This document shows, one piece after another, positions 8,123 to 16,575 of a DNA stretch of 64,000 bases. Below the pieces are notes generated by a model. It searched no databases and was not told where the DNA came from. It saw only the letters and a program-made list of their open reading frames with translations. This stretch comes from Sarcodiotheca gaudichaudii. Its lineage: Eukaryota; Rhodophyta; Florideophyceae; Gigartinales; Solieriaceae. Within the stretch, counting starts at the first letter, position 1, and every line of letters starts with the position of its first letter. The stretch covers positions 124,001 through 188,000 of the forward strand of contig JAUKVZ010000002.1 of the NCBI GenBank assembly GCA_032355985.1. The letters are read 5' to 3'. Position numbers and translations under genes: made by a program.

Positions 8123-8668
8123 GTGAACATGCGCACGCGCCTCGCACTGGGTTCGATCCTTCTGATTGCGTGGACGCCGGGCTGCAAGTCATTTGAGGCG
8201 CCGCCCCCAGTCGGCACGCGCACGATTTACACGGACAAGAACACCGGGCAGCGCAGGCAAAGTGTGCTGCTGGAGGCGGGTGGTCGCTACTCGACCATCT
8301 CGCGGCTGTCGATCAGCCGCGGGCCTTCGCGCACCGGAGAAGAGTCCTACGCGCTGGGGCTGCAGTACATGATGCCTTCGGATGTCGTGGTCTTTCAGAT
8401 GGATGTGAGCGTGGATGGCGCCCAGATGCGTCTGCCGGGTCGCTCGCAACTGGTGGGCGTTGAATCGACGGCATCCGAGAACATCGGCACGCTGTATCGA
8501 TTCATCGGCGAGTATCAGATGAACAAGATTCAGGCGCAGGCGATGGCGGAGAGCGCGAGCGTGTCCATCGTTCCGGTCGCCGCCGATGATACGCGGCTGG
8601 GCGTCATCAAGCTGTCGCCGGACGCTCGTCAGTCGCTTCGCATGTTCGTCGAAGAAGATTCGCGCTAG
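8123..8668 (+). CDS. Putative lipoprotein, unknown function
   Basis: The 181-residue product begins with a signal peptide (TRLALGSILLIAWTPGC). The cysteine at about position 21 could be lipidated, although TPGC is a poor lipobox. The rest is soluble, with no motif I recognise; the middle has beta-rich segments (RRQSVLLEAGGRYSTISRLSISRG, here split by eye). AGGGAG six bases before the GTG at 8123 favours that start; ATG at 8129 is the alternative. The gene follows mqnC by 33 bases and may share its transcript. Its stop overlaps the convergent next gene by 4 bases. Confidence 0.7.
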   Translation: MNMRTRLALGSILLIAWTPGCKSFEAPPPVGTRTIYTDKNTGQRRQSVLLEAGGRYSTISRLSISRGPSRTGEESYALGLQYMMPSDVVVFQMDVSVDGAQMRLPGRSQLVGVESTASENIGTLYRFIGEYQMNKIQAQAMAESASVSIVPVAADDTRLGVIKLSPDARQSLRMFVEEDSR

Positions 8669-9660
8669 CTGGTGGTGAGCTCTTCGTAGAGGGTTTCTCG
8701 CACGAGACGCCCGCCGCGATCGAATCCGTAGTCCTTGTACTGCTCGACCTGGAGTTCGGCGACTTCATCCTTGCTTCGGCCTTCGTTGATCCACTGCTGC
8801 ACGGCTTCGCGGCAGTTGCGGAAGTACTCCTGCTGCACGCGGATTTCCGAGCGATCACCGATCTTGCCGTGCCCCGGGATGACCACGGTGTTCGCATCGC
8901 ACTGTCTGTACATCGCTTCGAGGGACTGTTCCCAGCCGACGGTTGTCGCGCCGTGCTCGGGATTGCAATACGGATGCATGCCCTGGAAGACGAGATCGCC
9001 GGTGTGCAGCACATTGTGGCGCGGGACGATGATGAACAGATCGTTATCCGTGTGACCGGATCCGATGTGGGTGAGTTCGAGCACGGTGTCGCCGTGGCGG
9101 AGCTCTTCTTCAGACTGCACGGTGCGCTTCGGCATGTACTCCGAAGCCTTCTTCCTGCTGGCTCTTGCCGCCTGCTTTTCCAAAGCGTCGGCGGCGGTCT
9201 TCGCGTGTGACAGGCCGGAGTCGCGCAAGCTCTTGATGGGTTGGCCGAGGCTTTCGCGATATCGATCGATCTGTCCTTCGATGCGCGGCAGGGCGTTGAC
9301 TTGTGCGATGACGAGCAGGTCGGGGGTGAATGCATCGTTGCCGCCGGTGTGATCGGCGTGATGATGCGTATTGATGAGGACGCCGGGTCTTGTGCGCGTC
9401 ATCATCTCGGCCTCGATGCGAAGGATGATGCCGAGGCCGGCGTTCTTGGAATCGATGAGGACGGCTTCCTCGCGATCGAAGACGACGAGGGAGTTGCCGC
9501 CTCCGCCGATGGCGGCCATGGCGACCGGGGAGACCTGCGTCCATTCGAAGATGGTCTCTCCGGATTGCATTCGGGCGAGCGCACGCAGGGGCGCACCGGC
9601 GACGAGGCCGGCGGCGGCCATGAGGGAGAGGTTTGAAAACTCACGTCGATTGATCAGCAT
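8665..9660 (-). CDS. Tat-exported metallo-beta-lactamase-fold hydrolase
   Basis: A 331-residue MBL-fold protein. The N-terminus (INRREFSNLSLMAAAGLVAGA) looks like a twin-arginine signal. The dinuclear metal motif THHHADHTG is at about residues 98-106; further ligands are in IGSGHTDND (His about 206), the LHTGD aspartate and VIPGHGKI. The overall pattern resembles subclass-B-like or glyoxalase-II-type periplasmic hydrolases; the substrate cannot be told. GGAGG six bases before the ATG at 9660 decides the start; the reading frame runs further upstream (to 9729) without such a site. It may be a beta-lactamase relative, but resistance should not be assumed. Confidence 0.82.
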   Translation of the reverse strand: MLINRREFSNLSLMAAAGLVAGAPLRALARMQSGETIFEWTQVSPVAMAAIGGGGNSLVVFDREEAVLIDSKNAGLGIILRIEAEMMTRTRPGVLINTHHHADHTGGNDAFTPDLLVIAQVNALPRIEGQIDRYRESLGQPIKSLRDSGLSHAKTAADALEKQAARASRKKASEYMPKRTVQSEEELRHGDTVLELTHIGSGHTDNDLFIIVPRHNVLHTGDLVFQGMHPYCNPEHGATTVGWEQSLEAMYRQCDANTVVIPGHGKIGDRSEIRVQQEYFRNCREAVQQWINEGRSKDEVAELQVEQYKDYGFDRGGRLVRETLYEELTTS

Positions 9661-9846
9661 GCGCATCCTCCGGCGCCCCGTTTTCGGGCGTGGTCGGCAT
9701 CGACCGGGGCGCGAATCGCATGGTAGCACCGGGGCGAGAGGCAGTCGCTAGAATCACGCCGATTCGGGGCGCACCGCCCGCTCGCACGGAGCGAGCCGGA
9801 GAGATCCCCAACAAAGTCAACGACTACGGCTAAGGGATCCAACCCC

Positions 9847-10401
9847 ATGAGAGCGAACGATCTGAAGAACGGCATGGCCATCAAGCTTGACGGCAAGCTG
9901 TATGTGCTCGTCAAGTATGAGCACACCAAGCCGGGCAAAGGCCCTGCTTACCTGGCGTGCAAGCTCAAGGACATCAAGTCCGGCGCAAACATCGACAAGC
10001 GATTCGGCTCGACGGATGAAGTCGACGCTGTGAATCTGGATCGGCGCACGATGGAGTTTCTGTACGCGGACGGCTCCGGTTTTGTGTTCATGGATCAGGA
10101 AGACTTCGATCAGATCACGATTTCCGAATCGCTGATCGGTGAAGACCATGTCTATCTCGCGCCCAACCTTGAGACGGTCATTCTGATGCATGAAGGCAAC
10201 CCGATTTCCGTCGAGTTTCCTTCGAGCATTGAGGTGACGGTCACCGACACGCCTCCGGGCATCAAGGGCGCGACGGTGACGAATCAGCTCAAGGAGGCGA
10301 CGTGCGACACGGGCTTGAAGACGCGTGTGCCGCCCTTCATCGAGCCGGGTGAAAGAATTCGCGTGTCGACAGCCGATGGTTCGTATCAGGCGCGCGCGTA
10401 G
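9847..10401 (+). CDS. efp: Translation elongation factor P
   Basis: EF-P binds between the ribosomal P and E sites and relieves stalling at consecutive prolines. The 184-residue protein is complete: the N-terminal KOW-like domain has the tip loop HTKPGKGPAY with the functional lysine at residue 31. The OB domains follow (MEFLYADGSGFVFMD, and the C-terminal signature DTPPGIKGATVTN...ATCDTGLKTRVPPFIEPGE). TAGAAT at 9750-9755 could be a -10 box. No EpmA- or EpmB-like modification gene is in the window. The neighbouring GNAT gene starts 41 bases downstream. Confidence 0.96.
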   Translation: MRANDLKNGMAIKLDGKLYVLVKYEHTKPGKGPAYLACKLKDIKSGANIDKRFGSTDEVDAVNLDRRTMEFLYADGSGFVFMDQEDFDQITISESLIGEDHVYLAPNLETVILMHEGNPISVEFPSSIEVTVTDTPPGIKGATVTNQLKEATCDTGLKTRVPPFIEPGERIRVSTADGSYQARA

Positions 10402-10442
10402 GCGCCGACTGTGACACGGTCTGGCGCAGGAGGAAGGACGTC

Positions 10443-10916
10443 ATGAGCAAAATCGTCACGGATCATGTGGATCCGAAAGACACGGAGCTGATGGCGCATC
10501 TGTTCAATCAGATGTTCCGCCCGGAACGCACGGCGGATTCCTTTGCGCGCCGCCTTGAGAGCCGCGTGCATCCTCTGTTCATGGTCGCGCGGATCGACAA
10601 TGAGGCCGTCGGCTTCTACGTGGGCATGGAGCTTAAGCCTTCCATCCACTTCTCATGGCTGTGCGGCGTGATGCCGGATGCGCGGCGGATGGGCGTCGCG
10701 ACGGTGCTGATGCGCGAGGCGATGGGCTGGGCGCAGACGCATGGCTACTCGGCCTTGCGCTTTGAATGCACCAATGACAAGCGACCGATGCTGCACTTCG
10801 GCATTTCGCAGGGCTTCAACATCATCGGCCTGCGATGGGACGAAGAGCGTCTGCAGAATCTCATCATCTTCGAGAAGACACTCGAAAACATTGGCGATGA
10901 CAAGCCTGCTGACTGA
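10443..10916 (+). CDS. GNAT-family N-acetyltransferase
   Basis: The 157-residue protein has the GNAT fold: a beta-strand region reading PLFMVARIDNEAVGFYVG (residues about 44-61), then the acetyl-CoA-binding motif A, PDARRMGVATVLMREAM (R-x-x-G-x-A, about 78-94), and a C-terminal ALRFECTNDKRPMLHFGISQGF region. The acceptor substrate is unknown. The gene is 41 bases after efp in the same direction with AGGAGGAAGG before the start, so co-transcription is likely. It is convergent with secA, whose stop is 10 bases away. Confidence 0.85.
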   Translation: MSKIVTDHVDPKDTELMAHLFNQMFRPERTADSFARRLESRVHPLFMVARIDNEAVGFYVGMELKPSIHFSWLCGVMPDARRMGVATVLMREAMGWAQTHGYSALRFECTNDKRPMLHFGISQGFNIIGLRWDEERLQNLIIFEKTLENIGDDKPAD

Positions 10917-10925
10917 CGATTTCAT

Positions 10926-13900
10926 TCAACCCGGATCGTTCGCTCCGCAGCACTTCTTGTACTTCTGACCCGAGCCGCATGGGCACGGATCATTGCGACC
11001 GACGCGCGCCGGCTGTGCGCTGGTGGCCTTGCGCGCCGGCGCCGAGGCGGTGTCGGCCTTGGGCGCTTCCGGCGCGTTTGCCGCACCTGCAGACGCGGCC
11101 GTCGCAACCCCGGTTGACTGACCGGGCCTTGCCGCGGGCTGGGCGCCTGCGTAACGATCGCGCGCCGGCTGCTGCGCGGGCGGATGCGTGCGGGACTGCG
11201 CAGGCTCGGCGCCATCAGCATCTGCAGGCGGCTGGGCGGGCGGCGCCTGGCGCGGGGGCGCGCCCTGGGCGGCGGCCATCATCGCCTGCGGCGCGAGGCG
11301 GTACTTGAAGATGAACTCGGTCGTGCGATCACGGATGTGATCCTGCATTTCATCGAAGAGGCGCGAGCCTTCGCGCTTGAACTCGATGCGCGGATCCTGC
11401 TGACTGAACGATCGGAATCCGATCGAGTCGCGCACCTGATCCATGGAGCGCAGATGCTCCTTCCACGAGCCATCCAGCACATCGACGAGGACCATGCGTT
11501 CGAACTGGATCATCTCGCCGCGCAGGAGTCCTTCGATGCGCGCTCGGATCAAATTATCCCGCTCTTCGCCTTCGAGTCGTTCGATGCCCGGAGGCAGCGG
11601 CGCCATGAAGCGAGTCTTGAGGTATTCGGCGAGCGCATCGTTGTCGATGCAGGCGAGCGCTTCTTCGATGGCTTCATCAATCTTGCCGCCCTCGACGAAC
11701 TCGCGCTGCGCCTTGAGCAGTTCATCCTTGATCTGCTGCGGCATCTTGGTGCGAACGATGGAGTCATCCCAGCCGAGCTGGAAGCGACGGTTCGCCCAGC
11801 CGACGAGATGCTCCGCCGCGGCCTTGGGCGACTGGCGCATTTGCGCCATGGTCATATCCATCGCGAAGGTGACGGGGTATTCGATCTCGCGTTCGAGATA
11901 CTTCTCCGCCGCCTTGTCGGCCATCAACTCAATGACTTCTTCCTTCGTCTCGGCGGCGACGATGTCATTGACATCAACATCCACCTCGAACTTGGACTTC
12001 GCCCACTCGGCAAGCTTCTGCGCGCCGTAGTTTTTCTCGAGATAGACGAGCGCGGCGCTGAGATCGATGCCACTGAGCCATTCCTGGCCGGCTTCGAGCA
12101 GCATGCTTTCGACTTCGCTGCGTGAGAGGCCGCGCAGATCGCTGGGCTTGATGTCACGCTTGAACTCGGCGCTGGCCCAGTTGGCGAGGCCGACAAGATC
12201 GTGCTCGACGGCTTCTTCTTCAGCGGGCATGTATTCACCGACGGTGACGCTGCACATGGCTTCCGCCTCGTCGCGCGCGACCGCGCGGATGCGCTGCATC
12301 ATGTCATCGGCATCAATATTGCGCAGTCGCTCGACGGGGATCGAGAGATCGTGATCCTGGCGGATGCGTTCGGCGATGCACTCGGCCGGGTAGTCCTTAT
12401 CGAGGAAGCGATCGACATTGGTGGCGATGGTCTCATCGATGTAATCGAAGATGAGCTCCTTCATCTCGCGGCCTTCAAGGACGCGCTGGCGCAAGCCGTA
12501 GAAGGCCTGGCGCTGATGCTCCATGACCTCGTCATACTCGAGGATGTTCTTTCGAACCTGGAAGTTGCGTTCTTCGACCTTGCGCTGGGCGCGTTCGACA
12601 CTCTTGGTGAGCATGGGATGCTCGATGGCGTCGCCTTCCTTCATGCCGAGTCGCGAGAGGATCTTCATCGTCGTCTCGCCGGCGAACATCTTCATCAGAT
12701 CATCTTCGAGGCTGACGAAGAAGCGCGAGGAGCCTGCGTCGCCCTGACGACCGGAGCGGCCGCGAAGCTGATTATCGATGCGGCGGGATTCGTGTCGCTC
12801 GGTGCCGACGACGTGGAGGCCGCCGAGCTCGACGACGGACTCGACCCATCGGATGCGATGCAGCATGAAGCCGCCCTGATCGTCGAGCGCCTGGCGCAGC
12901 TCTTCGGCGCCCATGGAGCGGATCTTCTTGGGATCGACCCAGGTGTGCTCCGTCGCCCAGTGGCGCAGCAGTTCGATCTCCAGCTCTTCGAATGGAATTT
13001 GCTCGATCTCGCGCTTTTGTTTTCCGAGCTCCTTTGCGCCGACCTTTCGATAGACGAGTTCGCGCACCTGTTCATCGGTGGCGTCGACGGTGAGTTCCTT
13101 GGGAGCGAGGCCGCGGCGCAGCCAGTGATCGAGCAGCTCTTCGCGCGAGATGCGCGCGAGTTTGATATCCGTGCCTCGACCGGCCATGTTCGTGGCGATC
13201 ATGACGGCGCCGAGCTGTCCGGCATTCTCGATGATGTTCGCCTCGCGCTCGTGCTGCTTGGCGTTGAGCACTTCATGCTTGACGCCGTGGCGCTTGGTGA
13301 GCATGTCCGAGAGCATTTCGGAGCGTTCGACGCTGGTGGTGCCGACGAGGACGGGGCAGCCGACATCATGGAAGTTCTTGACTTCATCGACGATGGCGGA
13401 CCACTTGTCCTTGGCGGTGAGATAGACGAGATCGTTGTGATCGGCGCGGATGACGGGGACGTTCGTCGGGATGGCGACGACGTCGAGGCCGTAGATATCG
13501 TGGAACTCCTGCGCTTCGGTGTCGGCGGTGCCGGTCATGCCTGCGAGGCGCTTGTACATCTTGAAGTAGTTCTGGATGGTGATCGTTGCGACGGTCTGCG
13601 TCTCCTGCTTGATGGGGACGCCTTCCTTGGCTTCGATCGCCTGATGCAGGCCGTCGGACCACTGGCGGCCGATCATCGGGCGGCCGGTGTTGGTGTCGAC
13701 GATGACGATGGCGGGCTCGTTCTGACCGGTCTGCGGATTCTGCTGGGGCATGATGATGTAATCACGATCCAGCTTGTAGACGCCGTGGGCGCGGATGGAC
13801 TGTTCGAGCAGGTGCGGGATGTCGGTGTTTTCGCCGACGTAGAAGGAGCCGACATTGGCGACGCGCTGGGCTTCTTCGATGCCGTGGTGCGTCAGGCGAG

Positions 13901-15128
13901 CCTGCTTCTTGTCCATTTCGACTTCGTAGTACTGGGTGTACTGATCGCGCTCGCGCTCCAGTCCGGGGATCTGGGCTTTGGCTTCTTCGAGTTGGCGCTG
14001 CATGTCGGGGATGATGCTTTTGTCGCGCGCGTTGCGGATATCGCCTTCGAGGCCCTTGGCGCGCTTCATGCAGTTCTGGACTTTTTCGTCGGCGGCGGTC
14101 CAGGGCGCCTGCTTATCGACGAGGTGGCGCGCCAGTTTGTCGGCCATGCCGTAGCGCGGGGCGTCGTCGTACGCCTGTCCTGAGATGATGAGGGGCGTGC
14201 GGGCTTCATCGATGAGGGTTGAGTCGACCTCATCGACGACGGCGAACTCGCGCACGCGCTGGACCTGCTGATCGGCGCTGCGCTTCATGTTGTCGCGGAG
14301 GTAGTCGAAGCCGAACTCGGATGTCGTGCCGTAGACGACGTCGCACTCGTACATCGCGCGCTTCAGCTCTTCCGGCTGCATGTGCATCGGATGGATGGCG
14401 CCGACGGTGAGTCCGACGGCATGGAAGAAGGGGAAGGTCCAGTCGCGATCGCGCTGGACGAGGTAGTCATTGACGGTGACGACGTGGCAGGCGAGGCCGT
14501 CGAGGGCTGCGAGGTAGCAGGCGAGGGGCGCAACGATGGTCTTGCCTTCACCGGTCTTCATTTCGGCGATCTTGCCCTGATAGAGGACCATGGCGCCGAT
14601 GAGCTGCACGTCGAAGGGTCGGGCGCGGAAGGGCGGGCGGCTCTGGGGGTAGAGCTCTCGCACGGCTTCGTAGATCTCGACGGGGATGTCGACTTGTCTC
14701 CAGCCGGGCTGTTCTTCGGTGCAGCCGAGGAAGGGGCCGATGGGCGGCGCGGGCTCGGTCGCGTCCATTTTGGCTTTGGTTTCGTCGTAGAGGGCTTTGA
14801 CGTTGTCGGGCAGGCGCGAGGGATCGAACTGATCGGCGTGCTGCGGATTGAAGATGTTGCGGATGCCGACACTGCGATCCATGGCTTCACGGGCGACGGC
14901 GAAGGCTTCGATCATGAGGTCGACGGCCTTTTCGCCCTTGGCGGTGCGATCGCGGAACGCCTGCGTCCTGGCGCGAAGCTGGGCGTCGGTGAGGCTGCGC
15001 ATCTCGGGCTCGAGGGCGCCGATCGCTTCGGAGCGGCTGGTGTAGCGCTTGACGAAGCGTTCGTTGCGGCTGCCGAAGATGAGTCGGAGGAATGGTCCAA
15101 CGACCGGGATATCACTGCTGTTGTTCAT
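10926..15128 (-). CDS. secA: Protein translocase ATPase SecA (unusually long)
   Basis: SecA drives preproteins through SecYEG. Landmarks: Walker A in AEMKTGEGKTIVAPLA (about 190-204), Walker B in FAVVDEVDSTLIDEART, NBD2 in ATNMAGRGTDIKL and RRIDNQLRGRSGRQGD, and a C-terminal SEC-C zinc motif (GRNDPCPCGSGQKYKKCC). The product is 1400 residues against about 900 in E. coli. Extra material lies near residues 92-168 (before FDVQLIGAMVL), about 100 residues between the GTDIKL and GGLHVVG motifs, a coiled-coil segment near LEGDIRNARDKS, and an Ala/Pro/Gln-rich linker before SEC-C. Start 15128 precedes the family N-terminus; no strong ribosome binding site is visible. A small secreted protein is encoded 166 bases upstream. 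Confidence 0.96.
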   Translation of the reverse strand: MNNSSDIPVVGPFLRLIFGSRNERFVKRYTSRSEAIGALEPEMRSLTDAQLRARTQAFRDRTAKGEKAVDLMIEAFAVAREAMDRSVGIRNIFNPQHADQFDPSRLPDNVKALYDETKAKMDATEPAPPIGPFLGCTEEQPGWRQVDIPVEIYEAVRELYPQSRPPFRARPFDVQLIGAMVLYQGKIAEMKTGEGKTIVAPLACYLAALDGLACHVVTVNDYLVQRDRDWTFPFFHAVGLTVGAIHPMHMQPEELKRAMYECDVVYGTTSEFGFDYLRDNMKRSADQQVQRVREFAVVDEVDSTLIDEARTPLIISGQAYDDAPRYGMADKLARHLVDKQAPWTAADEKVQNCMKRAKGLEGDIRNARDKSIIPDMQRQLEEAKAQIPGLERERDQYTQYYEVEMDKKQARLTHHGIEEAQRVANVGSFYVGENTDIPHLLEQSIRAHGVYKLDRDYIIMPQQNPQTGQNEPAIVIVDTNTGRPMIGRQWSDGLHQAIEAKEGVPIKQETQTVATITIQNYFKMYKRLAGMTGTADTEAQEFHDIYGLDVVAIPTNVPVIRADHNDLVYLTAKDKWSAIVDEVKNFHDVGCPVLVGTTSVERSEMLSDMLTKRHGVKHEVLNAKQHEREANIIENAGQLGAVMIATNMAGRGTDIKLARISREELLDHWLRRGLAPKELTVDATDEQVRELVYRKVGAKELGKQKREIEQIPFEELEIELLRHWATEHTWVDPKKIRSMGAEELRQALDDQGGFMLHRIRWVESVVELGGLHVVGTERHESRRIDNQLRGRSGRQGDAGSSRFFVSLEDDLMKMFAGETTMKILSRLGMKEGDAIEHPMLTKSVERAQRKVEERNFQVRKNILEYDEVMEHQRQAFYGLRQRVLEGREMKELIFDYIDETIATNVDRFLDKDYPAECIAERIRQDHDLSIPVERLRNIDADDMMQRIRAVARDEAEAMCSVTVGEYMPAEEEAVEHDLVGLANWASAEFKRDIKPSDLRGLSRSEVESMLLEAGQEWLSGIDLSAALVYLEKNYGAQKLAEWAKSKFEVDVDVNDIVAAETKEEVIELMADKAAEKYLEREIEYPVTFAMDMTMAQMRQSPKAAAEHLVGWANRRFQLGWDDSIVRTKMPQQIKDELLKAQREFVEGGKIDEAIEEALACIDNDALAEYLKTRFMAPLPPGIERLEGEERDNLIRARIEGLLRGEMIQFERMVLVDVLDGSWKEHLRSMDQVRDSIGFRSFSQQDPRIEFKREGSRLFDEMQDHIRDRTTEFIFKYRLAPQAMMAAAQGAPPRQAPPAQPPADADGAEPAQSRTHPPAQQPARDRYAGAQPAARPGQSTGVATAASAGAANAPEAPKADTASAPARKATSAQPARVGRNDPCPCGSGQKYKKCCGANDPG

Positions 15129-15294
15129 CGAATCTGGCTTTCGGAATTGGGAATGCTGCGAGGCGTCCGGGAGCCGCGGCGCCGGCTCGCACTCGATCCA
15201 ATGGGACGAGGAGCAGACGCGCACGCCTGAACGCATGTTCTTGATGTGATGTTTTGGAAAGTAAGCGCCGATGGGCGGCGCAAAGGGCGCTGGT

Positions 15295-15672
15295 TCAGCG
15301 CACTGCCGGCGGGGGCAGATTCATCAGGCGCGCGTCGTATTCGACGGGCTGGATGATGAGCGGCTCGCGCTCGATGCGAACCTGGGGGCGTCGTCCTTCG
15401 GCGTGTGCGAAGGAGCGTTCCAGGATTGGCGCTTCGGGCGAGGTTTTCGTTTCGCAGACGAGGTCGCGGACGGCCTTGGCCAGCGCTGCGGAGAACTCGC
15501 GAGCCTGCCGCAGGTCGCGCTGGAGTTCGCGAAGCGTGGCGGCGGAGGCGTCGGCGTTGATTCCGGCCGTGGCCGGGCCGCTGGAGAGCAGGCCGAGCGC
15601 AAGCAGCATCGCGACCGCGTTGAGGGCGGAGCGATGGGCGAGGAATCGGGCTGGACCAACGGATCTGGACAT
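15295..15672 (-). CDS. Small secreted protein upstream of secA, candidate secretion monitor
   Basis: A 125-residue ORF with a signal peptide (SALNAVAMLLALGLLSSG, cleavage near TAG). A helical segment follows (LRELQRDLRQAREFSAALAK), then a C-terminus ending MNLPPPAVR before the stop. It is in the secA direction, 166 bases upstream, and the usual secA neighbours are absent. The gene layout (secreted small protein, gap, secA) is that of E. coli secM, and prolines 120-122 sit six residues from the end. There is no sequence match to the SecM arrest motif that I can see. No ribosome binding site precedes the ATG at 15672. It could also be an unrelated periplasmic protein. Confidence 0.6.
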   Translation of the reverse strand: MSRSVGPARFLAHRSALNAVAMLLALGLLSSGPATAGINADASAATLRELQRDLRQAREFSAALAKAVRDLVCETKTSPEAPILERSFAHAEGRRPQVRIEREPLIIQPVEYDARLMNLPPPAVR

Positions 15673-15792
15673 AGGCTATTGTTGCCGAAGCGGCCTCTGA
15701 AGAGAGTATCGACCGGTCGGGGGCGACGGGCAAGCCGCCGGCGGCGAGAATCACGCGGACTGGCGCCTGGAAGTGCGGAATTGGAGCGTCTT

Positions 15793-16575
15793 ATGCGCGA
15801 CATTGACGTTGAGATCCCCATCGAACGGATGGATGAGGTGGATTCGACCAATCTGGCCGCCCGGCGGCTGGTGGCGGATGGCGAGATCGGCGATCAGGCT
15901 CGGCTGCTGGTGGCGAAGCGGCAGACGGGTGGGATCGGTCGATTCGGTCGCCGCTGGGAGAGTCCGGAGGGCGGCCTGTGGATGACGCTGATCTGGCCGA
16001 TCAATCTTGATGTTCGCCGGGTGGTTGATGGGCTGGGGCTTCGGATTGGTCTGGCGTGCGTGCATGCGATCGAGCATGCGCTTGGCGCTCACGGGCATGG
16101 TGAGGATGTCTTCCTCAAGTGGCCGAACGATGTGCTGATCGAGGGGAAGAAGGTGCTCGGCACGCTGTGTGAGGTGATCGAGCAGGATGGGAAGCCGTTT
16201 GCGCTGGTCGGGGTTGGTGTGAATGGAAACTTCCCTGTGTCGGCGCTGCCGGAGGAGTTGCGCAGCAGCGCAACGACGATGCAGGAGGTTGTGCATGGGC
16301 GCGTCGTGCTGGATCGGATCATCGAGGATCTGCGCGTTCGGTTGCGCGATGCGCTGATGACTGAGGGTGTGACGCCCGGGCAACTGAGTGAGCTGCGCGA
16401 GCATCTCTACGGCGTGGGCGAGCACGTTCAGGTGAAGCTTGGCGACGGGACGGAGAAGTCAGGAAAGCTGCTGGGCCTGGATGAGCATGGGCGGCTGCAG
16501 ATGGAGACTTCCGAGGGCGTGTTCACGGCGCCATCGGGCGCTGAGATCGTCGATTCTCCTACGGGACAAGGATGA
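15793..16575 (+). CDS. birA: Biotin--[acetyl-CoA-carboxylase] ligase BirA (no HTH domain)
   Basis: The enzyme makes biotinyl-AMP and transfers biotin to carboxyl carrier proteins. The 260-residue protein starts directly with the catalytic domain: MDEVDSTNLAARRL, then GGIGRFGRRWESPEGGLWMT (adenylate-binding loop, about residues 46-65), and FLKWPNDVLIEGKKVLGTLCE (about 112-132). The C-terminal SH3-like domain contains VQVKLGDGTEKSGKLLGLDEHGRLQ. The N-terminal winged helix of the dual-function repressor is absent, so this is a class I ligase. GGAG seven bases before the ATG at 15793 decides the start. Its 3' end overlaps the convergent stress-protein gene by 17 bases. Confidence 0.93.
   Translation: MRDIDVEIPIERMDEVDSTNLAARRLVADGEIGDQARLLVAKRQTGGIGRFGRRWESPEGGLWMTLIWPINLDVRRVVDGLGLRIGLACVHAIEHALGAHGHGEDVFLKWPNDVLIEGKKVLGTLCEVIEQDGKPFALVGVGVNGNFPVSALPEELRSSATTMQEVVHGRVVLDRIIEDLRVRLRDALMTEGVTPGQLSELREHLYGVGEHVQVKLGDGTEKSGKLLGLDEHGRLQMETSEGVFTAPSGAEIVDSPTGQG

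Noticed and set aside
8665-9660. Metallo-beta-lactamase-fold protein as an antibiotic-resistance gene
   Set aside because: The fold is shared by many hydrolases; nothing in the sequence or neighbours points to beta-lactams.
12201-14183. 660-codon plus-strand ORF
   Set aside because: It is entirely antisense to secA, with Asp/Gly/Leu-rich nonsense composition and no domain.
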